From Saturnia japonica (lineage: Eukaryota; Arthropoda; Insecta; Lepidoptera; Saturniidae): a DNA stretch of 64,000 nt. Positions within the stretch are counted from its first letter, which is position 1. Each line of letters starts with the position of its first letter. This document shows, piece after piece, positions 53,701-63,302 of the stretch. Position numbers and translations under genes: made by a program. Location of the stretch: contig CM065309.1 in NCBI GenBank assembly GCA_033032175.1, forward strand, positions 3,472,001-3,536,000, in the 5' to 3' direction. The notes beneath the pieces are model-generated. The model was not told the origin of the DNA. It did not search any database and saw only the letters and a program-made list of their open reading frames with translations.

Positions 53701-54945
53701 ATGGCTCACAAGTTTTTACAGGTCAACATAAACCACTCGGCCGTGGCCCAGGATCTTATGGTTCAGACTATGGCCGAGTGGTTGATTCAAGTGGCTATAG
53801 TATCTGAGCCCTACTACATCCCTCCCAGAGACAAATGGATTGGAGATGCGACGGGTACAGCTGCTATTGTCTCTTCTTTGGCAGTCGGCATTCCCTCTCT
53901 GACACTTAAGAAAAGGGGTTCGGGGTTTGTAGCGGCTCAGTGGGGGGACATAGTCATCATTGCTGTCTATTTTTCGCCCAACAGAACCCTTTGTGAATTT
54001 GAGGGATTTTTAAACGAGTTGGGAAGGTTTATTGGGAGAATTTTACCTTGTCCCATCTTATTAGCGGGAGATTTTAACGCCAAGGCGTCGGAGTGGGGAT
54101 CCTCTGTCACAGATCTGCGGGCAGGGTTTTGCAAGAGTGGGTTTTTGTAAATGGCCTCTCAGTCGTTAATAGAGGGTCGACAAACACATGTGTGCGACAA
54201 CAGGGTGGTTCCATAGTGGACCTTACCTTCGCTACCCCTGTTGTCGCCAGGCGAGTTCTCGATTGGAGGGTAGTGGTGGAGGCAGAGTCACTGTCGGATC
54301 ACCTTTTCATAAGGTATGACGTCTGCCATTCGGCAACTAATATTGTCATAAGCACGGACAGGATGGTGGCCCCTAGGTGGGCTTTAAAAAGCATCAACGA
54401 AGGCTTGCTGGTTGAAGCCTCGATAGTCGCGTCTTGGGCAGCACCGGCACATAGACCGGTGGATGTCATCAGGGAGGTGGGATGGTTTCAGGATGTTATG
54501 GCGAGCATCTGCGATGCTGCCATGCACCGGGTCAGGCCTTGTCAACCCAGGCGACAGGTTTATTGGTGGTCTCGAGACATCGCTAGTTTGCGGGAGTTGT
54601 GTGTGGCTGCGAGGCGTCGGTATTCCAGACACCGTAGGCTACGCCAGAGACGGGATGAAGCTATCGAGGCTCAGCTGTATGCGGACTACAGGGAGGCAAA
54701 GAAGAACTTGCAAATCTCCATTAGACGGGCTAAAGAAAGAGCGCGTGAGGAGCTACTAGAGACTCTAGACGGTGATCCGTGGGGACGCCCCTACAGGATG
54801 GTCTTGGGCACTTTAAGCCCCTGGCCTCCTCCGCTCACGCAGAGTCTCAACCCCCTGCTTCTGGAAAGTATACTTGCTGCGCTGTTTCCACATAGGGCAG
54901 AATATTCGCCGCCTTTTACAGCTTCTGCCGTAGTTCCTGAGGTTG
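53701..54945 (+). pseudogene. ORF2 endonuclease and linker of element I
   Basis: MAHKFLQVNINHSAVAQDLM, SEPYYIPPRDKWIGD, LAGDFNAKASEWGS; frame change near 54110; then NTCVRQQGGSIVDLTFATPV, LSDHLFIRYDV, RRQVYWWSRDIASL and WGRPYRMVLGTL. It ends before any RT motif. Confidence 0.8.
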
Positions 54946-55750
54946 CTGCGGCAAAAGCTCCGTCTTCAAATGGGAAGAAGGCGCCTGGGAGTAAACCCAA
55001 GAAGGGGCTCCCTTCTACGCCGAAATCGGCTGCAGTGATTGTTACACTGCGGCCTGAGGCGGTGGAGAGGGGAGTTACTTACAAGGCGGCCCTTATGGGG
55101 GTGAGCCGGGCTGCGGTAGCCGAACTCGGCATAGAGAACCTGTCGCTTCGCCCTGCGGCCACGGGATCTAGAATCATACAGATTCCTGGCGCCCGTAGTC
55201 GGGAGCAGGCTGACGGGTTGGCCCAAAAGCTCCGGAGGCGTTGGCGGATGTGGCCACTGTGGAAAAGAGCAAACGTCCGGGTCATAGGGCTCGACGAGAC
55301 GGTTACGGTGGCAGAAGTCGTTGCTTTGGCGGCGGCGAAAGGTGGCTGTGAGCCAGCGCTTATTAGGCCGGGCGAGATACGCCCCTACGGGAGGGGCAGT
55401 GGAGCGATCCACCTGTCGCTCCCAGTCGCCGCTGCCAAAGCACTGATGGAATCTGGTCGCTTCCTCGTGGGCTGGAGCTCTGCTCGCGTTCGCTTGTTGA
55501 AGGGGGGACCACTTAGGGCTATCGGTGCCTTGACGTTGGCCATACCCGGCCTATTTGTACGTCGGTTGTCGACCGAGGGACATTTTTTTCCGGTGCGGGG
55601 AACCTGGACACAAGGCACAGCAGTGTACAGCTAAAAAGCTGCATTGTGCCCTGTGTGCCGACGCCAATGGCCGGCGGATCATTATATGGGTGGCGCCAAG
55701 TTAGGCCTCCCGACCAAAAGAAGGCACCGCCTACAGACTCAGCACCATAG
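54946..55750 (+). pseudogene. ORF1 C-terminal part of element K
   Basis: KSAAVIVTLRPEAVERGVTY, GSRIIQIPGARSREQADGLA, then a short out-of-frame stretch (LRRRWRMWPLWKR) that another frame reads as EALADVATV, then ANVRVIGLDETVTVAEVV and the RPYGRGSGAIHLSLPVAAAK block. The knuckles are out of frame (frame lost near 55520). Fused in frame upstream to element I ORF2. Confidence 0.75.
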
Positions 55751-56079
55751 GGGATGCGTAGACGTTGGGCAGTAGGTGGGGGTGCTTAACCGCCTCTTTC
55801 CTCTGCCCTTGTGGACCAAGGGGAGACGGGTCGGGGGGCCCGTCTTCCCATTGCACTGTTCAGCCGTCTGGGGACAGTTGGGGTTGTACCAGACTGTCTC
55901 TCTTTAGCGCCGAGGCCCACTGGGGCCGGCCGCCGGGGCGACGTGGCAGATTGCAACCGCATTGCCCGCGGCGTCCCACTATGGCGGCGATGGTACACCG
56001 TGGAGTTTTAGTGAGTAGGAGTCTCACATAACCACTCGTCCCCCCGGGCGAGTGTGTACCCATGACGGGTTTCTCCACG

Positions 56080-56112
<33 letters not shown>
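54946..56112 (+). mobile_element. element K: 3' part of a gag-only unit
   Basis: ORF1 from the linker before the core domain to its end, the common 3' UTR (from GCGTAGACGTTGGGCAG at 55756) and poly(A) 56084-56112. Multiple single-base losses relative to siblings. Confidence 0.8.
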
Positions 56113-56114
<2 letters not shown>

Positions 56115-56116
56115 TT
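56113..56116 (+). repeat. minimal telomeric remnant GGTT between K and L
   Basis: GGTT follows a 29-A tail; element L begins AGATGGGGTC. Confidence 0.75.
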
Positions 56117-57958
56117 AGATGGGGTCTGGCGGATAGTAAAGTGGACACAATCCTTGGGGTATGTAAAGTTTCTGGTAACCTCAAGGGTACGTGCGTTAAA
56201 GCACTTAAGGAGGCAGCTAGGATCTTCAGGAGATTACTGCGACAGCGCTCACGCGCACAGTGGAGGAGGAAACTCTGCTTTTTGCGTCGAGAGACGCGGA
56301 AGCTGCGCGATGAGGTGGCTGAGCTGAAGGCGGAGCTCACTGCTCTACGTACCATCGCGAAGACACCGCCTCCACCAGTAGTGCTACTTCCAGAGACTCC
56401 TAGTCAGGAGGAGCAAGCCCTACCGCAGGGTTGGTCAAAGTATTGGCGGAAAACATGACGCAAATGGAGCGGTCCCTCCGGGTGTCGTTGGGTAAGGCAT
56501 GTCTGCCCAGATAGAGGCGATAGAAGATCGCCTTCTGCCCGCCAGGGTAGTCCGCCCGCCTTTGGCAGCAGACCGTAAGGTGACACCGGGCCTACAAAAT
56601 CTAAGCCTGCAAAGGCAAAACTGCGGGACCCAAGACGCCTAGGCCTACCTCTGCTGTGTCTGACAGTCCTATGGGATGGACTGGGTCCCACTGCCTGCTT
56701 CCGCCCCTGCTTCTGCTCCTGTGGTAGCGCCTGAGGAGCAGTGGACCACTGTGGTTCGTCGTCGACGTCGGCATAAAAAGCCCGCTAAGGCTCCGAGGAC
56801 TGCAGCTACTGCCCTGACTGGAGGTGGGCCTAGGTCTAAGCCTAAGCCCAAAGCGAAACTTCCTTCGGCACCGCGCCGGCTGCGTTTGTTATTACGCTGC
56901 AGCCGGGAGCTGTGGCGGAGGGATTTAGCAATAAGGACGCTCTTTTAGAAGCGAGGGACCGATGAGTAGGCAGAGCTCGGTATAGAGGATTTCTCGTGGC
57001 GCCCCTCTGCCACTGGATCCAGGATCATAGAGATTCGGGGGGATCAAAGTTCGGAGCAGGCCGATAGGCTGGCGGAGCGCCTCCAGGAAGAGTTGTCGGG
57101 GTTGGCTGTGGTGGCTCGGCCCGTTAAAAGGGCCCATATCCGAGTCATAGGACTGGATGAATCCGTCTCGGTGGAGGAAGTCGTTGCGGCTGCAGCGACT
57201 AAGGGGAGTTGTGAGCCAGCTCTTATCAGGGCTGGCTCTATTAACACCTATGGCAGGGGCAGCGGCGCAGTCCATCTTGCGTTACCTGTAGCCGCTGCCA
57301 AGGTGGTGGTGGAGGCGGGTCGCCTCCTGGTCGGGTGGAGTGCGGCTCGTGTGCGCCTCCTGGAGGGTGGGCCCATGCGGTGTTACCACTGCATGGAGGT
57401 AGGCCACACGCGTCCGCTCTGCCCATCAACGGCGGTCAATAGAGGAGCACTGTGCTTCCGATGCGGAGAGCCTGGCCACAAGGCGCAAGCGTGCACTGCT
57501 GAAAAGCTGCACTGCGCCTTGTGTGCCGACGCCGGAAGGCCGGCGGGGCACTACATGGGGGGCGCCCAATGTAGGCCCCCTGAAAAGAGAGGAAGGGCAC
57601 CGCCTGCACCACCACATCCGCAGGGGGGGTAGCGTAGACGTTGGGTGTTAGGAGGGAGTGTTTTTCGCCTCCTTCCTTCACCATTGCTGAACCAAGGGGA
57701 GACGGGTTGGGGGGGCCCGTCTTCCCATTGCACTGGCTCAGCCGTCTGGGAGACAGTTGGGGTTGTACCAAACTGTCTCTCTATAGCGCCGGGGCCCGAC
57801 TGGGGCCGGCCGCCGGGGCGTCGCGGCAGATTGCATCCGCAGTGCCCGCGCGTCCCACTATGGCGGCCGATGGTACACCGTGGAGTTTTAGTGAGTAGGA
57901 GTCTCACATAACCACTCGTCCCCCCGGGCGAGTGTGTACCCATGATGGGTTTCTCCAC

Positions 57959-57989
<31 letters not shown>

Positions 57990-57994
57990 CAAAA
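56117..57994 (+). mobile_element. element L: gag-only unit, 5'-truncated
   Basis: Starts inside ORF1 after AGATGGGG, runs to the ORF1 end (57632), the common 3' UTR (GCGTAGACGTTGGG at 57633) and an A-rich tail 57963-57994 with one C. No ORF2. Confidence 0.8.
56141..57632 (+). pseudogene. ORF1 of element L
   Basis: SGNLKGTCVKALKEAARIFR, RRETRKLRDEVAELKAELTA, then several single-base slips (about 56430-57090), then an open frame with RPVKRAHIRVIGLDESVSVE, GRGSGAVHLALPVAAAKVVV and knuckles CYHCMEVGHTRPLC, CFRCGEPGHKAQAC and CALCADAGRPAGHYMGGAQC. Ends at TAG 57630-57632. Confidence 0.75.
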
Positions 57995-57998
57995 GGTT
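57995..57998 (+). repeat. minimal telomeric remnant GGTT between L and M
   Basis: GGTT follows the L tail; element M begins with the same AGATGGGGTC as L. Confidence 0.75.
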
Positions 57999-60080
57999 AG
58001 ATGGGGTCGGTGGTGGAGCGCCTCAGCAACAAGCGGAGGGCGCCAGGCCCTGATGGGGTTCCGGGCCGGCTGTTAAGTGTGGCGCTGGACCACATGGGGG
58101 GAGAGCTTCGGGAGCTGTTCAACCGATGTCTGTCGGTTGGACGGTTCCCGAAGCTCTGGAAGATGGGGCGACTTTGCCTTCTCGGGAAGGAGGGTCGCCC
58201 CCCGGACTGCCCGTCCTCGTACCGGCCCCTTGTGTTGCTGGACGACACGGGGAAGATGCTGGAGCGTATTCTGGCGTCTCGTGTCGTCCGGCACATGGCG
58301 GAAGTTGGGCCGGTGCTATCAGATCGGCAGTTCGGTTTCCGGAGAGGGCGTTCAACGTTGGACGCCCTCTCCACCCTAAAGGAGTGGTCTGCGGAGGCGA
58401 CCGAGGGGGGAGGTAGGTTGTTGGCGGTGTCGATCGACATCGCCAACGCCTTCAACAGTCTGCCGCATGGTGTTATACGGGAGGCGCTCCGGTTTTTCGG
58501 AGTGCCCTCGTACCTGCGGCGGCTGTTGGGGGACTACCTCCAGGGCAGGGAGGTCGCCTTCACGGACGGGAGGGGCAATGTGGTTCGGCGGCACGTGGGG
58601 TGCGGTGTTCCACAGGGGTCGGTGTTGGGGCCGCTCCTGTGGAACATTGGCTACGACTGGGTGCTCCGCGTAGCGCTCCCTTCGGGGATTCGGGTGCTTT
58701 GCTACGCGGACGACACCCTAGTCGTGGCCCAGGGGGGGACCTTTGAAGAGGTGGCGCGCCTGGCCACAGAGGGCACTGCCCTCGTGGTCGGGTGCATAAA
58801 GGCGTTGGGCCTCAGGGTGGCGGCCGAGAAGACCGAGGCCATACTCTTTCATGGGCCTCGGTGTGGGCCGCCTCCTGGGGCCCACATAAATGTAGAGGGG
58901 GTGAGGGTCCGGGTTGGGGCCCAGATGAAATATCTGGGCCTCATCCTGGACGGACGCTGGCGGTTCGAGTCCCACTTTAAGGGGCTCGAACCGCGGATAG
59001 TGGGAGCGGCGGCGGCTCTCGGCCGGCTTCTTCCGAATTCGGGAGGGCCGAGCGCGAGCTGTCGCCGCTTGTTTGCCGGAGTAGTGAGGAGCATGGCCGT
59101 CTACGGGGCACCGATCTGGTCGGATGCCCTTAGCGCCACGAACAGACGCGTGTTGCGTGCTACGCAGCGTGTCGTGGCGCTGAGGGTCATCCGCGGGTAC
59201 CGGTCGGTGTCCGCGGGGGCGGCCATGGTTCTTGCCGGCTCCCCGCCGTGGGAGCTGGAGGCGGAGGTGCTCGCTGCCGTGTACAAATTCACGGCGGCGA
59301 GGAGAGCGTTGGGGGAGCTTCCAGCTCCCACAGAGGTAGACAGGGTCCGGCGGGAGGCCCGGGAGGAGGTCACAAGGAGATGGGAGGAGGACCTGGCGGA
59401 CGCGCGCTATGGGCGTTATACCATAGACGCCGTCCGCCCGGTCCTCCGGGATTGGTGCGCCAGGGAGCATGGCTCCCTGAGCTTTAGACTTGTGCAGGTG
59501 CTATCCGGACATGGTTGTTTCGGATGGTACCTGCACAAGATTGCCAGGAGGGAACCGAACACTACGTGCCACGAGTGCGGGGCTGCAGAAGACACGGCGC
59601 AGCACACTCTCTCCGAGTGTGCTGCGTGGGTGGGGCAGCGCCGCACTCTGGCCGTAGCTGTTGGAGGAGACCTCTCGCTGCCGAGTGTGGTGAGAGCCAT
59701 GCTCGGCAGCGAGAATGCATGGAAGGCGATGGCCTCCTTCTGCGAGGAAGTCATCTCGCAGAAGGAGGCTGCGGAGAGGGCACGCGAGGGGGATCCCCTG
59801 AGCGGCCCTCTCCGACAAAGAAGAACGGGTGGCAGGAGGAGGCGGTTCATTCGCCAACTCCCGCCACCCTAGCCGAGCCAGAGGAGACGGGTCGGGGGGC
59901 CCGTCTTCTCATTGCACAGGCTCGGCGGACGGAGGAGACGGCTAGGGTGTACTGAGCCGTCTCCTATTTAGGCCAGGGCCTGGTGCAGCCGGGCCGGCCG
60001 CCGGGGCGGCGCGGCAGAATGCCAGCGCAGTGCCCGCGTCGCCCCACTATGGCGGCGGATGGTACACCGTGGAGTTTTAG
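57999..60080 (+). mobile_element. element M: 5'-truncated copy with intact RT half of ORF2
   Basis: Starts in ORF2 just before the RT domain, continues to the ORF2 stop and the first about 200 nt of the common 3' UTR, then passes at GGAGTTTTAG directly into telomeric repeats (60077-60088) without the last about 75 nt of 3' UTR or a poly(A). Confidence 0.85.
58001..59872 (+). CDS. ORF2 reverse transcriptase and C-terminal finger of element M
   Basis: 623 open codons, the best preserved RT in the window. Motifs: APGPDGVPGR (14-23), SSYRPLVLLDD (72-82), DRQFGFRRGRSTLDAL (108-123), LAVSIDIANAFN (motif A, Asp146), GCGVPQGSVLGPLLWN (200-215), RVLCYADDTLVV (YADD 235-238), KYLGLILDGRW, thumb, and the C-terminal finger CHECGAAEDTAQHTLSEC (near 522). 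The start ATG lies in the junction sequence AGATGGGGTC, not at the native start; the endonuclease half is missing, so this copy alone could not nick DNA. Its RT could in principle act if fused or expressed, which is speculation. Confidence 0.85.
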   Translation: MGSVVERLSNKRRAPGPDGVPGRLLSVALDHMGGELRELFNRCLSVGRFPKLWKMGRLCLLGKEGRPPDCPSSYRPLVLLDDTGKMLERILASRVVRHMAEVGPVLSDRQFGFRRGRSTLDALSTLKEWSAEATEGGGRLLAVSIDIANAFNSLPHGVIREALRFFGVPSYLRRLLGDYLQGREVAFTDGRGNVVRRHVGCGVPQGSVLGPLLWNIGYDWVLRVALPSGIRVLCYADDTLVVAQGGTFEEVARLATEGTALVVGCIKALGLRVAAEKTEAILFHGPRCGPPPGAHINVEGVRVRVGAQMKYLGLILDGRWRFESHFKGLEPRIVGAAAALGRLLPNSGGPSASCRRLFAGVVRSMAVYGAPIWSDALSATNRRVLRATQRVVALRVIRGYRSVSAGAAMVLAGSPPWELEAEVLAAVYKFTAARRALGELPAPTEVDRVRREAREEVTRRWEEDLADARYGRYTIDAVRPVLRDWCAREHGSLSFRLVQVLSGHGCFGWYLHKIARREPNTTCHECGAAEDTAQHTLSECAAWVGQRRTLAVAVGGDLSLPSVVRAMLGSENAWKAMASFCEEVISQKEAAERAREGDPLSGPLRQRRTGGRRRRFIRQLPPP

Positions 60081-60088
60081 GTTAGGTT
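60077..60088 (+). repeat. telomeric tract TTAGGTTAGGTT between M and N
   Basis: The tract starts within the TTTTAG of the M 3' UTR with no poly(A), unlike all other units. Confidence 0.85.
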
Positions 60089-60165
60089 GGGGTGCGATGT
60101 CAGAAACCTCCTCGTGGTGCACCCCGGGCAACGTCGACCACTTTGGTCGGCGGCTAATATCTGAC
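60089..60165 (+). ncRNA. HDV-like ribozyme of element N
   Basis: P1 GGGGTGC (60089-60095)/GCACCCC (60119-60125); P2 GTCAGA (60099-60104)/TCTGAC (60160-60165), a compensating variant of GTCAGG/CCTGAC; P3 ACC/GGT; P4 CGACCA/TGGTCG; J4/2 GGCTAAT. P1 begins right after the telomeric GGTT. Confidence 0.85.
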
Positions 60166-60169
60166 GCGC

Positions 60170-60391
60170 TCCTCCTGGTATCCCTCTGCTTATCAGAGGG
60201 GACTATGGAGGAGTGCTGGCTGGAGGGCCGTTAAAAGCTCCTGGGTGTGGTTGTGCGCGGCGCACCCAGTATCGGGCTGGGCCGATGAGGGCTCAGTTTG
60301 AGCCCCAAGGCCCAGTTCCGGACAGCGGCTGGCGGGATCGGTTGTTGTCATACCGATCCGGCAGGCGTACCGCAAACTGACGGGTAGAGCA
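60170..60391 (+). promoter_or_regulatory. structured 5' UTR downstream of the ribozyme (element N, typical of D, E, G, J)
   Basis: Successive hairpins: CTCCTCC...GGAGGAG enclosing CCCTCTG-CTTAT-CAGAGGG; GGGCTC-AGTTT-GAGCCC; CGGGATCGGT paired with ACCGATCCGG. The CCCTCTG/CAGAGGG hairpin recurs in D, E, G, J and A' with a changing loop. Function unknown; placement before ORF1 suggests translation control. Confidence 0.5.
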
Positions 60392-62516
60392 GTGAAGATG
60401 GAAGCAAACCTTAAAAAGAAACTACCCCAGGAGGGTACCCGCAAGGGAGAATCCCTCTCCGAGCAAAGCTCGGGCTGCCCCACGTTTTCTGGGGGGGGCC
60501 AAAGATTGCACAAGACTGGTAAAATCACAACGACTTTGGCAAGAACTGGGATAACCGATACTAGCAATAAAACGACGACCGGGAAAAACTAAGACTGGAC
60601 TCCGAACAACCATCGGTACGGCTTGTGCGGGATGTTTCGCTGGACCGGTTCTCTGTCCGACATTGGGCAGGGAGCTCGACAGCTTATCATCAGTGACAAT
60701 CGCTGATAGGAAGCGGTCGCATGGCGACAAGTCTGGTGCGACGGGGTGGCCCCCAGCAAGGTGACGACGGCCCAGAGGAGTAAAGCCCGTATCCTGGGCT
60801 CCTCTGCTGGGGTGCCACGTGCAGCGGCAGTAGTTGAGGCAGATAGGGCAAAGTGTCCTGCTTCTGAACTGGCCTGCACTGAAGAGGCGGTTGCCGTCGC
60901 AGATGTGGGAGTGCTCGAAGGTATCGAGCTCCTCGATCCTGATACGTTGAGGGCCCTCGCAAAGGAGAAAGTAGACACGATCCTTGAGGTTGCCAAGAAA
61001 TCTGGCAACCTCAAGGGTAATTTGTAAAAAACCTGAAGGAGGCGGCGTGGATCCTCCATGAGGTCACTGCCACAGCTCTCACGCGTACGGTGGCGGAGGA
61101 GACCCTCCTTCTGCGGCGCGAGACGGGGAGGCTCCGTCGGGAGGTTGAAGAACTCAAGGCGGAGCTTGCCTCGTTCCGTAATCGGGGGGAGACTCTACCT
61201 GCGCCACCGTTGCCACCAGCACCGGCACCTGTGCAGGAATCCTCGTGCAAGCATTGGAGAAGCTATGGGGACCCATATGGGGACGATGGAGCGGTCCCTC
61301 CGCGTCACGATGGGGGAGGTAGTGACTGCCCAAATTGAGGCCCTGGAGGACCGTCTCCTCCCCGCCCCAGTGGTTCGCCCCCCTCTGGCTGCCGACAAGA
61401 AGTTGGGTGGTGCCGCTGTCCCTAGACCAGTGGGTACTACAGCTTTGAGCCGCAAACTAATGGTGCCGGGGGCTGCGGCTCGCACCCCTGCACCACGTGC
61501 GGAGGGTAGGTCTTTGGTAGCCATCCTCAGGAGCCCCTGGGTATGAGTATGGAGTGGGCCGTGCGCGGCGCGATGCGCATGTGCCAGCCACAACTGACGC
61601 GAACGCTGACGGATGGACTGCTGTGTCCCGTCGCCGCCGAAGAAGAAGGGAGAAGCTCTCCACGGTACCGAGGCCTTCTGTGGGAGTAGCTCCCGTACCT
61701 GTTGGGAGTGCACCTGGGCGTAAGCCTAAGGCAAAGCTCCCGTCGACACCGCGCTCAGCTGCAGTGCTTATTACACTGCAGCCAGAGGCCTTGGCGAGGG
61801 GACTGAGCTATAGCGAAGCTCTCTTAAAGGCTCGGGACCAAGTTGTGTTGGCGGATCTCGGTATCGAGAATATATCCACTAGGGCCACAGCTACGGGATC
61901 CAGGATTGTGGAGATCCGGGGCTCCCTGGCCCGGAACAGGCGGACCGGATAGCCGAAACCTACAGACGGTGTTGGTGGGCGAGGCTACCATCGCCAGGCC
62001 GGTTAAAAGGGCGGACGTTCGCGTTATTGGGTTGGACGACTCAGTGTCGGTGGAAGAGGTTGTGGCAGCTGTGGCTGCTAAGACCGGCTGTGAGAAACCC
62101 CTAATTAGGGCTGGAGCCATACGGGCCTATGGCAGAGGCACAGGTGCAGTGCACCTCTCGCTCCCCGTCGCGGCTGCGAAGGTGTTTTTGAGGCAGGTCG
62201 CCTCCTTGTCGGGTGGAGTGCGGTCGTGTGCGCCTCCTGGAAGGTGGGCCATGCGCTGTTTCAGGTGCATGGGTGTGGGCCCACTCGCCCACTCTGCCCG
62301 TCGACAGTTGACCGCGGGACCCTGTGCTTCCGAAATGGGCTGCCCGGCCACAAGGCGCTGCAGTGCGCTGAAAAGCACCACTGCGCCGTATGTGCCGATG
62401 CCGGGAGACCGGCTGGGCATCAAATGGGAGGAGCTAGCTGCAGGCCGCCGACCACTAAGGGCAAGGCGCCGCCGATGCCAAATACCTCAGCAGAGGTTAG
62501 CGTAGACGTTGGGTAG
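60392..62516 (+). pseudogene. ORF1 of element N
   Basis: Leader peptide MEANLKKKLPQEGTRKGESL, then slips; ADVGVLEGIELLDPDTLRAL and SGNLKG (stop after NL at 61025), coiled coil LLLRRETGRLRREVEELKAE, core RSAAVLITLQPEALARG, RPVKRADVRVIGLDDSVSVE, and knuckles spread over three frames (CVCASW.., LCFRNGLPGHKALQC where the second Cys is N, CAVCADAGRPAGHQMGGASC). It ends in frame at TAG 62514-62516, beside the common 3' UTR junction. Confidence 0.75.
60423..60499 (+). ncRNA. leader module copy g (element N)
   Basis: Inner CCC-GCAA-GGG (GNRA loop), CCGAGC-AAA-GCTCGG, GCCCC/GGGGC. Confidence 0.7.
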
Positions 62517-62838
62517 AAAGGGGGGGCGCTTTTGCCTCCTCCTCTGCTCTAGCTGAACCAAGGGGAGACGGGTCGGGGGGCTCGTCTTCCCATTGCACTG
62601 GTTCAGCCGTCTGGGAGACAGTTGGGGTTGTACCAGACTGTCTCTCTTTAGCGCCGGGGCCCGACTAGGGCCGGCTGCCGGGGCGTCGCGGCCGATTGCA
62701 ACCGCATTGCCCGCGGCGTCCCGCTATGGCGGCCGATGGTACACCGTGGAGTTTTAGTGAGTAGGAGTCTCACATAACCACTCGTCCCCCCGGGCGGGTG
62801 TGTACCCATGAAGGGTTTCTCCACGTTAAAAAATAAAA

Positions 62839-62857
62839 GGTTAGGTTAGGTTAGGTT
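62839..62857 (+). repeat. telomeric tract, four GGTT units, between N and J
   Basis: GGTTAGGTTAGGTTAGGTT, the longest telomeric stretch in the window. Confidence 0.95.
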
Positions 62858-62931
62858 AGTGCGTGTCAGGAACCTCCTCGTGGTGCACCCCGGGCAACGT
62901 CGACTAGTCTGGTCGGCGGCTGATACCTGAC
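62858..62931 (+). ncRNA. HDV-like ribozyme with shortened P1 (element J)
   Basis: P1 reduced to GTGC/GCAC; P2 GTCAGG/CCTGAC intact; P4 CGACTA/TGGTCG with a T-G pair. Activity is doubtful. Confidence 0.7.
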
Positions 62932-63190
62932 ACACTCCTCCCGGTATCCCTCTGGTTATCAGAGGGGACTGTGGAGGGGTATTGGCTGGAGGGCCATTAA
63001 AAGCTCCTGGGTGTGGCATGTGCGCGGCGCACCCAGTACCGGGCTGGGGCCGATGAGGGCTCAATTTGAGCCCCAAGGGCCCAGTTCCGGGTAGCGGCTG
63101 GCGGGATCGGTAGATTTTATACCGGTCCCGGCAGGCGTACCGCAAACTGGAGGAGGAGAAAAGGAAATGGAGGCAAAATTTAAAAAGCAA

Positions 63191-63266
63191 TACCCCAGGA
63201 GGGTACCCGAAGGGAGAATCCCTCCCCGAGCATGGCTCGGGCTGCCCCTCGTCTTCTGGGGGGGGC
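63191..63266 (+). ncRNA. leader module copy h (element J)
   Basis: Inner CCC-GAA-GGG with a triloop, CCGAGC-ATG-GCTCGG, GCCCC/GGGGC. The triloop breaks the reading frame but not the pairing. Confidence 0.7.
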
Positions 63267-63302
63267 AAAATTTTGCTCGATAAGAACAAAACAACAACGA
63301 CT

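Larger units (their letters stand above)
51490..54945 (+). mobile_element. element I: AT-hook subfamily, truncated before RT
   Basis: Leader module, complete ORF1, ORF2 endonuclease and linker to ALFPHRAEYSPP, then an in-frame join at about 54945 to ORF1 of element K. Confidence 0.8.
60089..62838 (+). mobile_element. element N: complete gag-only unit (2.75 kb)
   Basis: The only unit with an intact ribozyme, 5' UTR, leader module, full ORF1 region, common 3' UTR and A-rich tail (62828-62838), and no ORF2. ORF1 is broken by many single-base losses that also affect the UTRs, so sequence quality is in doubt. Confidence 0.85.

Noticed and set aside
36809..62857. SART-type telomeric insertion
   Set aside because: From what I recall, SART elements lie in the opposite orientation relative to TTAGG; here poly(A) is followed by GGTTAGG on the sense strand, as for TRAS.
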